This document shows, piece after piece, positions 26,666-34,579 of a stretch of DNA of 36,774 nucleotides (position 1 is the stretch's first letter; every line of letters starts with the position of its first letter). The notes under the pieces are model-generated. The model searched no databases and was not told the DNA's origin. It saw nothing but the letters and a program-made list of their open reading frames with translations. A program made the translations under genes and the position numbers. The DNA comes from HGM04593 sp045634085 (GTDB lineage: Bacteria > Bacteroidota > Bacteroidia > Bacteroidales > Bacteroidaceae). The stretch covers positions 1 to 36,774 of the forward strand of contig JAZQZM010000032.1 of NCBI GenBank assembly GCA_045634085.1, in the 5' to 3' direction.

Positions 26666-26788
26666 GATAATTCAAATATTTTTAATTCAACATTAATATA
26701 GCTTTTTCTCTCAAATTGCAAAACGCTGTCATGAAACGTATTATGCTGTTGCAGTCTCGTTTTTGACCTCGTTTTTTAAATTCGGGTG
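26666..26788 (-). other. 5' leader of the winged-helix gene
   Basis: From the inferred start site near 26780 to the ATG is about 115 bases without any open frame. It holds several short GT-rich and TTTT-rich stretches but no riboswitch that I recognise. Such a leader is long for a 65-aa gene. The remainder of the gap (26820-26971) shows nothing else. Confidence 0.4.
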
Positions 26789-26819
26789 CAAAAGTATAAT
26801 AAAAATTTGATATGACAAA
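26789..26819 (-). promoter_or_regulatory. Consensus promoter of the winged-helix gene
   Basis: On the minus strand the -33 TTTG (26819-26816) and -7 TACTTTTG (26796-26789) are 19 bases apart, an exact Bacteroidota primary-sigma promoter. Confidence 0.76.
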
Positions 26820-26971
26820 CTAAAATGCGTGATTTTCAATCAAATCAATCCCTTTATGTCAATATTTCGTTGTGTTTATGTCAAAGTTAAGCAATAAAGT
26901 GTCATATTGTTACCAAAAGACAACACCAGCTGAGTGTTAACATTTTAATGACAACTTTTGTTTATGAATAG

Positions 26972-27025
26972 AAGAAAGAGGCTGGCCTTTTAATCCTACA
27001 GGACTTTTTGACCAGCCTCTTTCTT
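26972..27025 (-). terminator. Terminator of the C_GCAxxG gene
   Basis: Outer arms 26972-26985 and 27012-27025 pair perfectly over 14 bp, with a 26-nt loop that contains a smaller TCCT/AGGA hairpin. It starts 14 nt past the stop codon of the gene on the minus strand. Confidence 0.7.
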
Positions 27026-27038
27026 TTATGAATAACGG

Positions 27039-27491
27039 TTATTTGCTCTCAAGAAACTCGGCAAATATTCTTGCAGCTTCCTCTACCATCTTTACGCATG
27101 GGCGTTTCTTGTAGTACTCAGCAGTGCGGGCTTCGGGTGTTGCAGGTGTAGGCGCATTTTTTGCGAGACCAAGAAGCTCGGCACAGATTAGTGAACCGTT
27201 GCGTTTCTTGAACTCCTCGGCAAACTCCTGTACCATCTTGTAGTTCGCCTCCTTGCCTTCGCGGTCCTTGCCCTCGGTACATCCGCTTTCAAGACCCGCA
27301 AGCAGGAAAAGTCCGCAGGCAGCACCGCATGTCTGGCGCATGCGACCGATTCCACCACCGAACGATGCAGACATCTTAAGCGCCTGTTCCTCGGTGAACC
27401 CATAAAGGTCGGCAAACGCCGCTACAACCGATTGGCTGCAGTTATATCCCTCCTTGAAAAGGGAAACGGCTTTTTCAATTCTCTCTTCCAT
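27039..27491 (-). CDS. C_GCAxxG_C_C family protein
   Basis: A 150-aa cysteine-rich protein. It begins EERIEKAVSLFKEGYNCSQSVVAAFAD (Cys18), then FGGGIGRMRQTCGAACGLFLLAGLESGC (Cys55, Cys59, Cys71), and later ICAELLG and PCVKMVEEAA. This is the C_GCAxxG_C_C redox family (Pfam-type name), usually cytoplasmic and of unknown function, possibly metal-binding. It follows the M3 peptidase gene with a 7-base gap, so the two are co-transcribed. Confidence 0.9.
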   Translation of the reverse strand: MEERIEKAVSLFKEGYNCSQSVVAAFADLYGFTEEQALKMSASFGGGIGRMRQTCGAACGLFLLAGLESGCTEGKDREGKEANYKMVQEFAEEFKKRNGSLICAELLGLAKNAPTPATPEARTAEYYKKRPCVKMVEEAARIFAEFLESK

Positions 27492-27498
27492 GTCTCTT

Positions 27499-29601
27499 TT
27501 ATTTTATAAGTCCACGTGCACGCAGCAGCGCATCGGGGTTGGCGTCAGCACCACGGAACTTGCGGTACTCACGCATCGGGTCCTTGCTGCCACCCATCTC
27601 CACAAGATTCTTGAATGCCTTTGCTGTAGCAGGGTCAAACACACCCTTCTCAAGGAAAAGTTCAAAGGCATCGCAGTCAAGAACCTCGGCCCACAGATAT
27701 GCATAGTAACCTACTGCATAGCCGCCGCCGAATACGTGTGCAAAGTTTGTGCTGCGGTAACGGTACTCAATTTCAGGAATGAAACCAAGCTCCTTACGCA
27801 GTGCATTCTCATATTCGTTGCAGTCGAAGTTGCTGTAATCGTCAATGAGGTGCATCTTCATGTCGAGCAATGCGGCAGCTACAAGTTCAGTTGTCTCAAA
27901 ACCGAGGTTGAAGTATGCACTCTGCTGCATCTTCTCAATGAGTTCGGCAGGAATAGGCTCGCCGGTCTTGTAGTGCTTTGCGAATGTAGGCATTACATCG
28001 GGATGGATAGCCCACTTCTCATTCACCTGTGAGAAGAGCTCAACAAAGTCGTGCTTCACGTTTGTACCGCTCACGCTGGGGTAGTGTGTCTGGGTAAGCA
28101 TGCCGTGCAGTGCATGGCCGAACTCATGGAACAGTGTGCGTGTCTCGTCAATGTTGAGCAATGCAGGTGTGTCGCCCTGTGGCGCTGTAAAGTTGCACAC
28201 ATTCACAACCATCGGACGCACCTCATCGCCACAGATGTTGCGCTGGTTAACAAAGTTTGTCATCCATGCGCCCTGACGCTTGGTGTCGCGTGGGAAGAAA
28301 TCGGTATAAAAGAGACTCAGGTGCTTGCCCTCGCTGTCAAGAACCTCGTATGTGCTTACCTCGGGGTGGTAAACAGGAATGTCGTTGCGCTTTATGAATG
28401 TCACGCCGTAGAGTCTTGTTGCACAGTCAAATGCGCCCTGTAGCACATTCTCGAGCTTGAAGTACGGAGTGATGACCTCATCGTTGAGTGCATACTTCTC
28501 CTTGCGCAGCTTCTCGGTGTAGTAGAACCAGTCCCAACCTTCAATCTTGATGTTCGCGCCCTCACGGTCTGCCACCTTCTGCAAAGCGGCTCTCTCCTCG
28601 GCAGCGCGCTTTACCGCAGGCTCCCAAATCTTGTTCATGAGGTCAAGCGCAGCCTCGGGAGTCTTTGCCATCTTCTCGTCAAGCACAAAGTGTGCGAAGC
28701 TTTCAAAGCCCAGGAGCTTTGCCTTCTGCTGGCGCAACTGAAGAATCTCTTTGATGATTGCCTTGTTGTCGTTCTCGTTGTTGTTGTCGCCACGGCCATA
28801 GTATGCCTTGTACACCTGTTCGCGGAGTGCGCGGTTGTCGGCATACTGCAGGAACGGTATACAGCTTGGCTTGTCAAGCGTGAATACCCAGCTCTTTCCG
28901 TCCTCACTTGCAGCAGCATCAATCACACTCTGTGGAAGTCCGCAAAGGTCGGCCTTGTCGGTTATCACAAGCTTGAACGCCTTGTTGTCGGCAAGCAGGT
29001 TGCTGCTGAACTTTATCTGTGCAAGACCAAGCTTTTTGTCAATGTCGAGCAGGGTTGCCTTGTCCTCTTCATTAAGGAGAGCACCGCCGCGTACGAACGA
29101 CCTGTAGTAGTTGTCGAGCACAATCATCTGCTCCTCGTCGAGTTCAAGGCTCTCGCGGTTGTCATAGAGTGTACGTATGCGGCCGAACAGTGTGTCGTTC
29201 ATATAGATGTAACCGTTGAGCTCGGTGAGCTTGGGTACAACATACTCCTCAATCTCGGTCATCTGCGGCGTGTTCTCACTCTCGTTGAGGTTGAAGAATA
29301 TTGAACTTACCTTGTCGAGTGACTTGCCGCTCATCTCAAGGGCATCAATGGTGTTCGCGAATGTAGGCTCATCGCTGTTTTTGATGATGGCCTTGATGTC
29401 GGCACGCTTCTCGGCAAGGCCGAAATCAAATGCCGCCTTGTAATCTTCAATCTTGAACTTGTCGAATTCCGGAGCACCGAACGGTGCCTTGCTCTCGGCA
29501 AGGATTGTGTTGTCTTCCCCTGGATTCTTGCTCTCAGGGCCACATGCTGTAATACCTATCATAGCTGATAATGCAATTAGTGGATAATAAATTTTTCTCA
29601 T
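27499..29601 (-). CDS. M3-family metallopeptidase lipoprotein (Dcp-like)
   Basis: 700 aa from MRKIYYPLIALSAMIGITAC, a lipoprotein signal with Cys20. The long upstream extension of the frame (38 codons) precedes the likely -7 region and lacks a signal peptide. The zinc motif HEFGHALHG has His492, Glu493 and His496; the third ligand Glu lies about 25 residues on (HDFVELFSQ). The overall sequence matches peptidyl-dipeptidase Dcp / oligopeptidase A, which clip dipeptides from or cut short peptides. The lipobox predicts a periplasmic or membrane-bound enzyme, different from the cytoplasmic E. coli forms. It heads a two-gene unit with the C_GCAxxG gene. Confidence 0.93.
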   Translation of the reverse strand: MRKIYYPLIALSAMIGITACGPESKNPGEDNTILAESKAPFGAPEFDKFKIEDYKAAFDFGLAEKRADIKAIIKNSDEPTFANTIDALEMSGKSLDKVSSIFFNLNESENTPQMTEIEEYVVPKLTELNGYIYMNDTLFGRIRTLYDNRESLELDEEQMIVLDNYYRSFVRGGALLNEEDKATLLDIDKKLGLAQIKFSSNLLADNKAFKLVITDKADLCGLPQSVIDAAASEDGKSWVFTLDKPSCIPFLQYADNRALREQVYKAYYGRGDNNNENDNKAIIKEILQLRQQKAKLLGFESFAHFVLDEKMAKTPEAALDLMNKIWEPAVKRAAEERAALQKVADREGANIKIEGWDWFYYTEKLRKEKYALNDEVITPYFKLENVLQGAFDCATRLYGVTFIKRNDIPVYHPEVSTYEVLDSEGKHLSLFYTDFFPRDTKRQGAWMTNFVNQRNICGDEVRPMVVNVCNFTAPQGDTPALLNIDETRTLFHEFGHALHGMLTQTHYPSVSGTNVKHDFVELFSQVNEKWAIHPDVMPTFAKHYKTGEPIPAELIEKMQQSAYFNLGFETTELVAAALLDMKMHLIDDYSNFDCNEYENALRKELGFIPEIEYRYRSTNFAHVFGGGYAVGYYAYLWAEVLDCDAFELFLEKGVFDPATAKAFKNLVEMGGSKDPMREYRKFRGADANPDALLRARGLIK

Positions 29602-29652
29602 GTTATTCTGTCGTTTGGTTATATTCCATAAAACAGCGCGAAGATATAAAAA

Positions 29653-29685
29653 ATAATGACACGCGTAACGGACACGTGTCATTAT
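29653..29685 (-). terminator. Terminator of the DUF2975-XRE unit
   Basis: Perfect 11-bp stem (29653-29663 and 29675-29685) with an 11-nt loop; on the minus strand it runs into TTTTTTAT. It lies 27 nt past the XRE gene stop. An imperfect -7 box, TATCTTCG (minus strand, 29646-29639), for the M3 gene is directly behind it. Confidence 0.78.
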
Positions 29686-29711
29686 AATAATCGGGGATGC
29701 TCTTTTCATAA

Positions 29712-29918
29712 TCAATCCTCCCTGTATTCAAGTATGTCGCCAGGCTGGCAATCAAGAGCCTTGCATATTGCCTCCAGCGTACTGAAACGCACAGCCTTGG
29801 CCTTTCCTGTCTTTAGAATAGAGAGATTGGCCTGTGTAATCCCAATCTTTTCGGCAAGCTCGCCCGATGTCATCTTGCGTTTTGCAAGCATCACATCCAC
29901 ATTTACAATAATTGACAT
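29712..29918 (-). CDS. XRE-family transcriptional regulator (YozG-like)
   Basis: A 68-aa helix-turn-helix protein starting MSIIVNVDVMLAKRKM. The HTH SGELAEKIGITQANLSILKTGKAKAVRFSTLEAICKALDCQPGDILEY covers nearly the whole length and matches the small Cro/CI-type regulators that sit next to DUF2975 proteins (YozG type). The frame continues 12 codons upstream but that part overlaps the DUF2975 gene. It lies 10 bases after DUF2975 and would bind the operator-like dyads at 30466-30525 to control its own unit, which is an inference from position and symmetry. Confidence 0.9.
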   Translation of the reverse strand: MSIIVNVDVMLAKRKMTSGELAEKIGITQANLSILKTGKAKAVRFSTLEAICKALDCQPGDILEYRED

Positions 29919-29928
29919 GACTCCTGTT

Positions 29929-30411
29929 TTAAATTGTAAGATTGTTCTCCTCACTCACTTTTACCGCAATATTATACATGATTGCAAAGACAACAAGCAA
30001 TACTGTGTATATCCATGTGTCAGTATTGATGACGAATGAACCAGTGTTGCCGTTAAAGAGCAATGAAGTAGAGATATTCTCACTGCAGCTCTCGCCAATG
30101 AAATAGCAAGCTGCTATGGCATACATTATTCTTGTGTTGACACCGGGGAAAAGTATTCCGTTCTTGATAGCCTTCAGCTGCTTGGCAAGGAATACAATGA
30201 TGAGTGCATAGAATGATGTCTTGAACAATAGGCGTCCGATAAAGATTGTAAGTTGTAACGGATACAGCTCCTCGTGCCAATGGATGCAACCCTCGCCACT
30301 CTGCGTACTGATGCAATAACTCTGTGCGATTATCCATACGATGCTCATTGCACACAGCAGTGATGCGAAGATTGTCACTCCCATCATCTTTTTGTAGCTC
30401 TTTGTTTTCAT
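29929..30411 (-). CDS. DUF2975 membrane protein
   Basis: A 160-aa protein with four hydrophobic segments: about 11-30 (VTIFASLLCAMSIVWIIAQ), 54-76 (TIFIGRLLFKTSFYALIIVFLA), 95-105 (IMYAIAACYFIG) and 132-148 (WIYTVLLVVFAIMYNIAV). The pattern matches DUF2975, an integral inner-membrane family nearly always followed by a small XRE regulator, as here. Function is unknown. The loop after helix 1 has two cysteines (residues 33 and 42). The promoter at 30450-30480 gives a leader of about 30 bases. Confidence 0.85.
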   Translation of the reverse strand: MKTKSYKKMMGVTIFASLLCAMSIVWIIAQSYCISTQSGEGCIHWHEELYPLQLTIFIGRLLFKTSFYALIIVFLAKQLKAIKNGILFPGVNTRIMYAIAACYFIGESCSENISTSLLFNGNTGSFVINTDTWIYTVLLVVFAIMYNIAVKVSEENNLTI

Positions 30412-30449
30412 AAATCAGTAGGTTTTAGAAATTAATTAAAATTGCATTT

Positions 30450-30480
30450 CAAATGTATATCAAAATTATCGTAAAACAAT
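30450..30480 (-). promoter_or_regulatory. Promoter of the DUF2975-XRE unit
   Basis: On the minus strand the -7 box is TACATTTG (30457-30450, full TAnnTTTG match), and ATTG at 30480-30477 takes the -33 place with 19 bases between. The first dyad site overlaps the -33 box and spacer. Confidence 0.65.
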
Positions 30481-30482
30481 AA
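30466..30482. promoter_or_regulatory. Operator-like dyad site 1
   Basis: TTATCGTAAAACAATAA is a quasi-palindrome of the form TTATYGT-N3-ACRATAA. It lies between the -7 and -33 boxes of the DUF2975 promoter, a classic repressor position. The likely binder is the adjacent XRE protein. Confidence 0.55.
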
Positions 30483-30508
30483 ATTAATAAAGAAAAACAA
30501 TAAAATTA

Positions 30509-30525
30509 ATATTGTTTAACGATAA
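30509..30525. promoter_or_regulatory. Operator-like dyad site 2
   Basis: ATATTGTTTAACGATAA matches the inverted copy of site 1 at 15 of 17 positions. Its centre is 43 bp from that of site 1 (about four DNA turns), and a lone half-site ACAATAA sits between at 30497-30503. It lies upstream of the -33 boxes of both divergent promoters. Confidence 0.52.
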
Positions 30526-30567
30526 AGATTGTTTGTTATTCGAGAAACAAAGATTAACGTTCTGTTG

Positions 30568-30598
30568 ATTGTTGTTTGTTAAAATTTATATACTTTTG
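30568..30598 (+). promoter_or_regulatory. Promoter of the TIR-WD40 gene
   Basis: -7 box TACTTTTG (30591-30598) matches TAnnTTTG, with ATTG (30568-30571) 19 bases upstream as a near -33 element. The ATG at 30623 is 25 bases after the box; the earlier in-frame ATG at 30569 would lie inside the promoter and is rejected. Confidence 0.57.
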
Positions 30599-30622
30599 CT
30601 TTTATACAACTGCACAGCACAA

Positions 30623-33600
30623 ATGGACAAAAAATACTTTGCATTCATCAGCTACCAACGTAGCGATGAAAAGCAGGCCGAGTGGCTTCGCCGTAAACTT
30701 GAGGATTATCATTTGCCTGCCAAATTGAGGAAGGAGAACAAAGCGCTTCCAAAGGCCATACGCCCGATATTCCGCGACTCCCTTGAGTTGTCGGGTGGCT
30801 TCCTTGCAAAGGAAATTGAGACGGCATTGGGCAATTCGAAATACCTTATTGTAGTATGCTCACCAAAATCAGCACAATCCCCTTGGGTCAACAAAGAAAT
30901 TGAGACATTCATCAATCAAGGACGCGAGAAATATATAATCCCATATATAATTGATGGTACACCTTTCTCAAATGACCCGCAAACGGAATGTTTCCCTCCT
31001 GCCTTACGTGCTCTCAAGGGCGAGAAGGAACTATTGGGTATAAACATAAATGAGATGGGACGCGAGGCTGCTGCAATCAAAGTGGTGGCACGTATGTTCG
31101 GACTCAGTTTCGACACCTTATGGCAGCGTTACAACCGGGAACAGAGAAGAAAACGTGTGATTTGGAGTGCTGCAGCCATTTCATTAGTCATTATCTCATC
31201 CATTGTCGCTACTTATTTCATTAAATTGAACAAGGAAATAGAAGGTAAGAATCAGGAGATATTATTGCAGCATGATGAGATTCTGCAGAAAAGCAACGAG
31301 ATTGAAAAACAGTATGCCGAAATCCAACAGAAAAACATAGAGATAACCCGAACTAATTCAGAAATAATAGAAAAAAACGAAGAAATATCACGTCGCAACG
31401 AAGAAATTCTAAGAGGAAAGGATAAACTTCTTATTTCCCAATCAAAATATCTTGCAAGTGAAGTCGAGAAAGAACTTGCCAAAGGAAATATAACTAAAGC
31501 CTTGCGAATGGCCCTGTATGCCTTACCCAAGAATCTTGATAATCCTGATAGACCATTTTCGGTTGACGCCGAAGCTTCATTGAGAATTGCCGACAAACCA
31601 ATTATGGGAAAAAGTTTCTGTAGAACAGTTCTACAGCACAATGACGAACTTGACTTGGCAACATTTTCCGTAGACGGCAAACGTGTCATCACATCATCAG
31701 TCGATTACTCACTCCGCATTTGGGATGCCAGAACCGGTATACATAAAGGTTCCCCGTTGCTACATGACGGATTTAATGGCTTTGTAGCCTTCAGTCCCAA
31801 CGGCAAAAGAATCATCACGATGTATAATGATTTCATTTACGTATGGGATGCCCAAACTGGTAAACAATTAAATAAATTCGCATGCGAAGACTACATTGGC
31901 TCTTTTTCATATAGTCCAGATGGGGAATATGTTGCGGTTGCACACACACCACATGAGGCCTTAAAAAACAGGTTTAAAAGAAGTAAATCCTGGAAAGTGA
32001 CTGTATTTGAAACCAAAACGTCCAATCGGGTATTGGGTCCCATAGAATACGAAAGCAATATTGATGTTCATTATACTCCTGATGGCAAATTCCTTGCAGT
32101 CGAGGATGACTGTTCAATCGATATATTGGATGCGAAAACAGGTGAAGAATATTCGTATATTTATAATGACAAATCCTTTGATGAAGTAATTTACAGTCCA
32201 GATGGAGAAACCATTGCAACAACATCTTACAATGACAGTATAGTGCATATCTGGGATGTGGAAAGCGGTGATATAAAGGTCGATTTGCAACATGATTCCA
32301 GAGTCAATTCCATAGATTACAGCAAAGATGGCAAGCGTATTCTTACAGCATCATGGGATAAGAACATGCAATGTGGGGTTGCACGCGTCTGGAATACAAA
32401 AACCGGGAAACCAGAAATGAAACCGATGTCATGTAAAGCCTCAATTATTTCTGCAAAATTCAGTCCGGATGAAAAATTTATTCTTACACTCGCGAACAAC
32501 AAAACCGTCTACATATGGGATACCCGGACATGTGAACATGCAACAAATCCTTTGGTTCATATGAATGAAGTCAGTTCTGCCATATTCAGTCCAGACGGTA
32601 AGCAAATAATGACTACATCAAGGGATAAATGTGCATATATCTGGGAGTTTAAAGAGACTGCGCCTAAAACACTTGATGACTATTTGGAACTGTTTGTTCA
32701 AGAGGCCGATGCAAAAAGCGATTACGTTATAAAGCACAATGCAGTGATAGAGTCGCTTAACTTTAGTAATGACGGCAATTCTATCGTCACGACCGAAGAA
32801 GGCAATAAGATTTGCGTGTGGAATGCAAGAACACTTCAACAGACAATCAGTCCGATGTTTCACAAGGATAGAGTCTATTCGGCTCAGTTCAGCCCAGATG
32901 ACAAATATATCGTAACTGCCTCGGCCGACAACACGGCATGTGTATGGGATGCAAAAAATGCAGAACTTATAACAACCTTCATGTACCATTCCGACAAGGT
33001 ATATACTGCCAAATTCAGCCCCAATGGGAAATATGTTGTAACTGCATCAAAAGATAAAACCTCTTATATCTGGGATGCAATGACAGGTAAAGTAATTGCC
33101 GGGCCCTTGAGTCATAGTGACGAAATCAACGGTGCTGTATTTTCTCCGGATGGCAGAAATGTCGTTACTGCGTCGAACGATGGGACTGCGCGCGTGTGGA
33201 ATGCAAAAACCGGCAAGCCCGTAACCCATCCATTGCTTCATAAAGACAAAGTCAATTCCGCATACTTCAGTCCCGATGGTAAATCTATTGTGACGTCATC
33301 CGATGACAATACAGCCTGTGTATGGGATGCAAAGTCGGGGAAACCTTTAACAGCAACATTGAAACATAATTCAAACGTCACTGATGCGATTTTCAGCCCA
33401 GAGGGGGGACTAATCCTTACTGTATCATGGGATAATACAGCCCGTGTGTGGGATGCGGAAACCGGGCGTATGACAATACCAGTCTTGTGGCACGAAAGTA
33501 ATGTCTCATCAGCCATGTTTAGTCCTGATGGCAAATACATTGCTACTGCGTCCGATAATGGTATGGCCTATGTTTGGGATGCAAGAACAGGTCAACGCAT

Positions 33601-33832
33601 GATAACACCATTTGCACATGGCAGTAATCTGTATGACTTATCTGATGACAAAATCAGAGAAAGAGTTGTATTCAACCCTAAGGGGAATCGCATATTTGCA
33701 GTATTCCTTTTCGACGAGGTATTCATTTATTCATTCCCATCATTGCAAGAACTTTTGGACAAGTACAATAAAGACCCCGAACATGATTGGTCGTTGAGTG
33801 AAGAAGAGAAGGAAGAATACAGTTTGGAGTAA
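30623..33832 (+). CDS. TIR domain-transmembrane-coiled coil-WD40 protein
   Basis: 1069 aa. Residues 1-160 form a TIR domain: FAFISYQRSDE near 7, then FRDSLELSGG, LIVVCSPKSAQSPWVNKEI with Glu92 at the position of the catalytic glutamate of NAD-cleaving TIRs (SARM1-type WVxKE). One transmembrane helix follows at about 179-200, then a long Glu/Asn/Ile-rich coiled coil (203-275), then a short helical segment (LAKGNITKALRMALYALP, about 285-302). From about 335 to the end there are roughly 16 WD40 motifs (FSPDGK...WDAKTG), split by a linker near residue 690, so two propellers are likely. This is a receptor-like layout: WD40 sensor, membrane and a TIR effector possibly attacking NAD. The gene is A+T-richer than its neighbours, suggesting transfer. 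Ligand and activity are not shown. Confidence 0.88.
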   Translation: MDKKYFAFISYQRSDEKQAEWLRRKLEDYHLPAKLRKENKALPKAIRPIFRDSLELSGGFLAKEIETALGNSKYLIVVCSPKSAQSPWVNKEIETFINQGREKYIIPYIIDGTPFSNDPQTECFPPALRALKGEKELLGININEMGREAAAIKVVARMFGLSFDTLWQRYNREQRRKRVIWSAAAISLVIISSIVATYFIKLNKEIEGKNQEILLQHDEILQKSNEIEKQYAEIQQKNIEITRTNSEIIEKNEEISRRNEEILRGKDKLLISQSKYLASEVEKELAKGNITKALRMALYALPKNLDNPDRPFSVDAEASLRIADKPIMGKSFCRTVLQHNDELDLATFSVDGKRVITSSVDYSLRIWDARTGIHKGSPLLHDGFNGFVAFSPNGKRIITMYNDFIYVWDAQTGKQLNKFACEDYIGSFSYSPDGEYVAVAHTPHEALKNRFKRSKSWKVTVFETKTSNRVLGPIEYESNIDVHYTPDGKFLAVEDDCSIDILDAKTGEEYSYIYNDKSFDEVIYSPDGETIATTSYNDSIVHIWDVESGDIKVDLQHDSRVNSIDYSKDGKRILTASWDKNMQCGVARVWNTKTGKPEMKPMSCKASIISAKFSPDEKFILTLANNKTVYIWDTRTCEHATNPLVHMNEVSSAIFSPDGKQIMTTSRDKCAYIWEFKETAPKTLDDYLELFVQEADAKSDYVIKHNAVIESLNFSNDGNSIVTTEEGNKICVWNARTLQQTISPMFHKDRVYSAQFSPDDKYIVTASADNTACVWDAKNAELITTFMYHSDKVYTAKFSPNGKYVVTASKDKTSYIWDAMTGKVIAGPLSHSDEINGAVFSPDGRNVVTASNDGTARVWNAKTGKPVTHPLLHKDKVNSAYFSPDGKSIVTSSDDNTACVWDAKSGKPLTATLKHNSNVTDAIFSPEGGLILTVSWDNTARVWDAETGRMTIPVLWHESNVSSAMFSPDGKYIATASDNGMAYVWDARTGQRMITPFAHGSNLYDLSDDKIRERVVFNPKGNRIFAVFLFDEVFIYSFPSLQELLDKYNKDPEHDWSLSEEEKEEYSLE

Positions 33833-34065
33833 AGGTAAAAGCGGAAATCTGAAAGGTGAAAACTTGTGCCAACGAGCAAAACGCAAAACTTGTTTTAGCT
33901 TTTACAGCGAGTGTAGCCAAGTTTCAAGTGCACTTAGTGCGGTTAAAACCAAGGGTTCGACAACAGCAACGGCAATTGGTCGCACGCAGTACCCCTTCCC
34001 CACAGAAAGGGGCGCAGTTTATACAAAGATTTTTCACATACGTTCAAAATTACCAATGAACTATT
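33833..34065. other. Intergenic stretch without a gene
   Basis: Between the TIR-WD40 gene and the GNAT gene I see no supported gene. It contains two direct copies of AAAACTTG (33859-33866 and 33885-33892), the palindrome GCACTTAGTGC near 33930, and a 6-bp CCCCTT/AAGGGG hairpin (33992-34012) with no T-run. No clear -7 box precedes the GNAT gene. Confidence 0.5.
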
Positions 34066-34563
34066 ATGCACATTCGCAAAGCGACATACGATGACATTCC
34101 TGCGCTGATGCAGCTGTTTGAAGAGGCAAAGAGCATCATGCGTGCAAGTGGCAATATGAACCAATGGGGTAGCGGCTATCCGTCGGTAGATGTAGTACGT
34201 CACGATATTGAACGTGGGGTATGCTACGTTGCTTCATCAGGGGAGAGTGGTGCAATAGAGGCTACAATGGCATTCATTCCGGGTCCTGACCCCACATATT
34301 CATATATCGAAAGCGGAGAGTGGCTCGACGAGAATCCATATCATGTAATCCACCGCATTGCAGTTGCTGCACCAGGCAAAGGATATGCGCGCCGCCTGCT
34401 CGACTGGGCTTTCGGGCATGCTGGAACCATACGCATTGACACGCACCGCGACAATGTAATCATGCACCACATTCTGCGTGGTTATGGTTTTGAATATTGC
34501 GGAGTTATATATCTTGTAAACGGTGACGCACGCGATGCTTATCAGTTGACAATTAGGGATTAA
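34066..34563 (+). CDS. GNAT-family N-acetyltransferase
   Basis: 165 aa starting MHIRKATYDDIPALMQLFEEAK. The acetyl-CoA-binding motif A is VIHRIAVAAPGKGYARRLLDWAF (about residues 102-125, with the R/Q-x-x-G-x-G/A element as PGKGYA), followed by a typical late segment HHILRGYGFEYCGVIYL. It transfers acetyl groups to an unknown amine. It precedes the MATE gene by 16 bases, so the two are probably co-transcribed; both families are often linked to small-molecule resistance, but nothing fixes the substrate. Confidence 0.88.
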   Translation: MHIRKATYDDIPALMQLFEEAKSIMRASGNMNQWGSGYPSVDVVRHDIERGVCYVASSGESGAIEATMAFIPGPDPTYSYIESGEWLDENPYHVIHRIAVAAPGKGYARRLLDWAFGHAGTIRIDTHRDNVIMHHILRGYGFEYCGVIYLVNGDARDAYQLTIRD

Positions 34564-34579
34564 CTAAAACTTTTGGATT

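Noticed and set aside
33905..33965. tRNA-like GGTTCGA element near 33954
   Set aside because: The T-loop-like stretch lacks a matching acceptor stem, D-arm and anticodon stem when folded by eye.
33992..34012. Terminator after the TIR-WD40 gene
   Set aside because: The stem is only 6 bp with a 9-nt loop and no T-run follows, so it was not called as a terminator.
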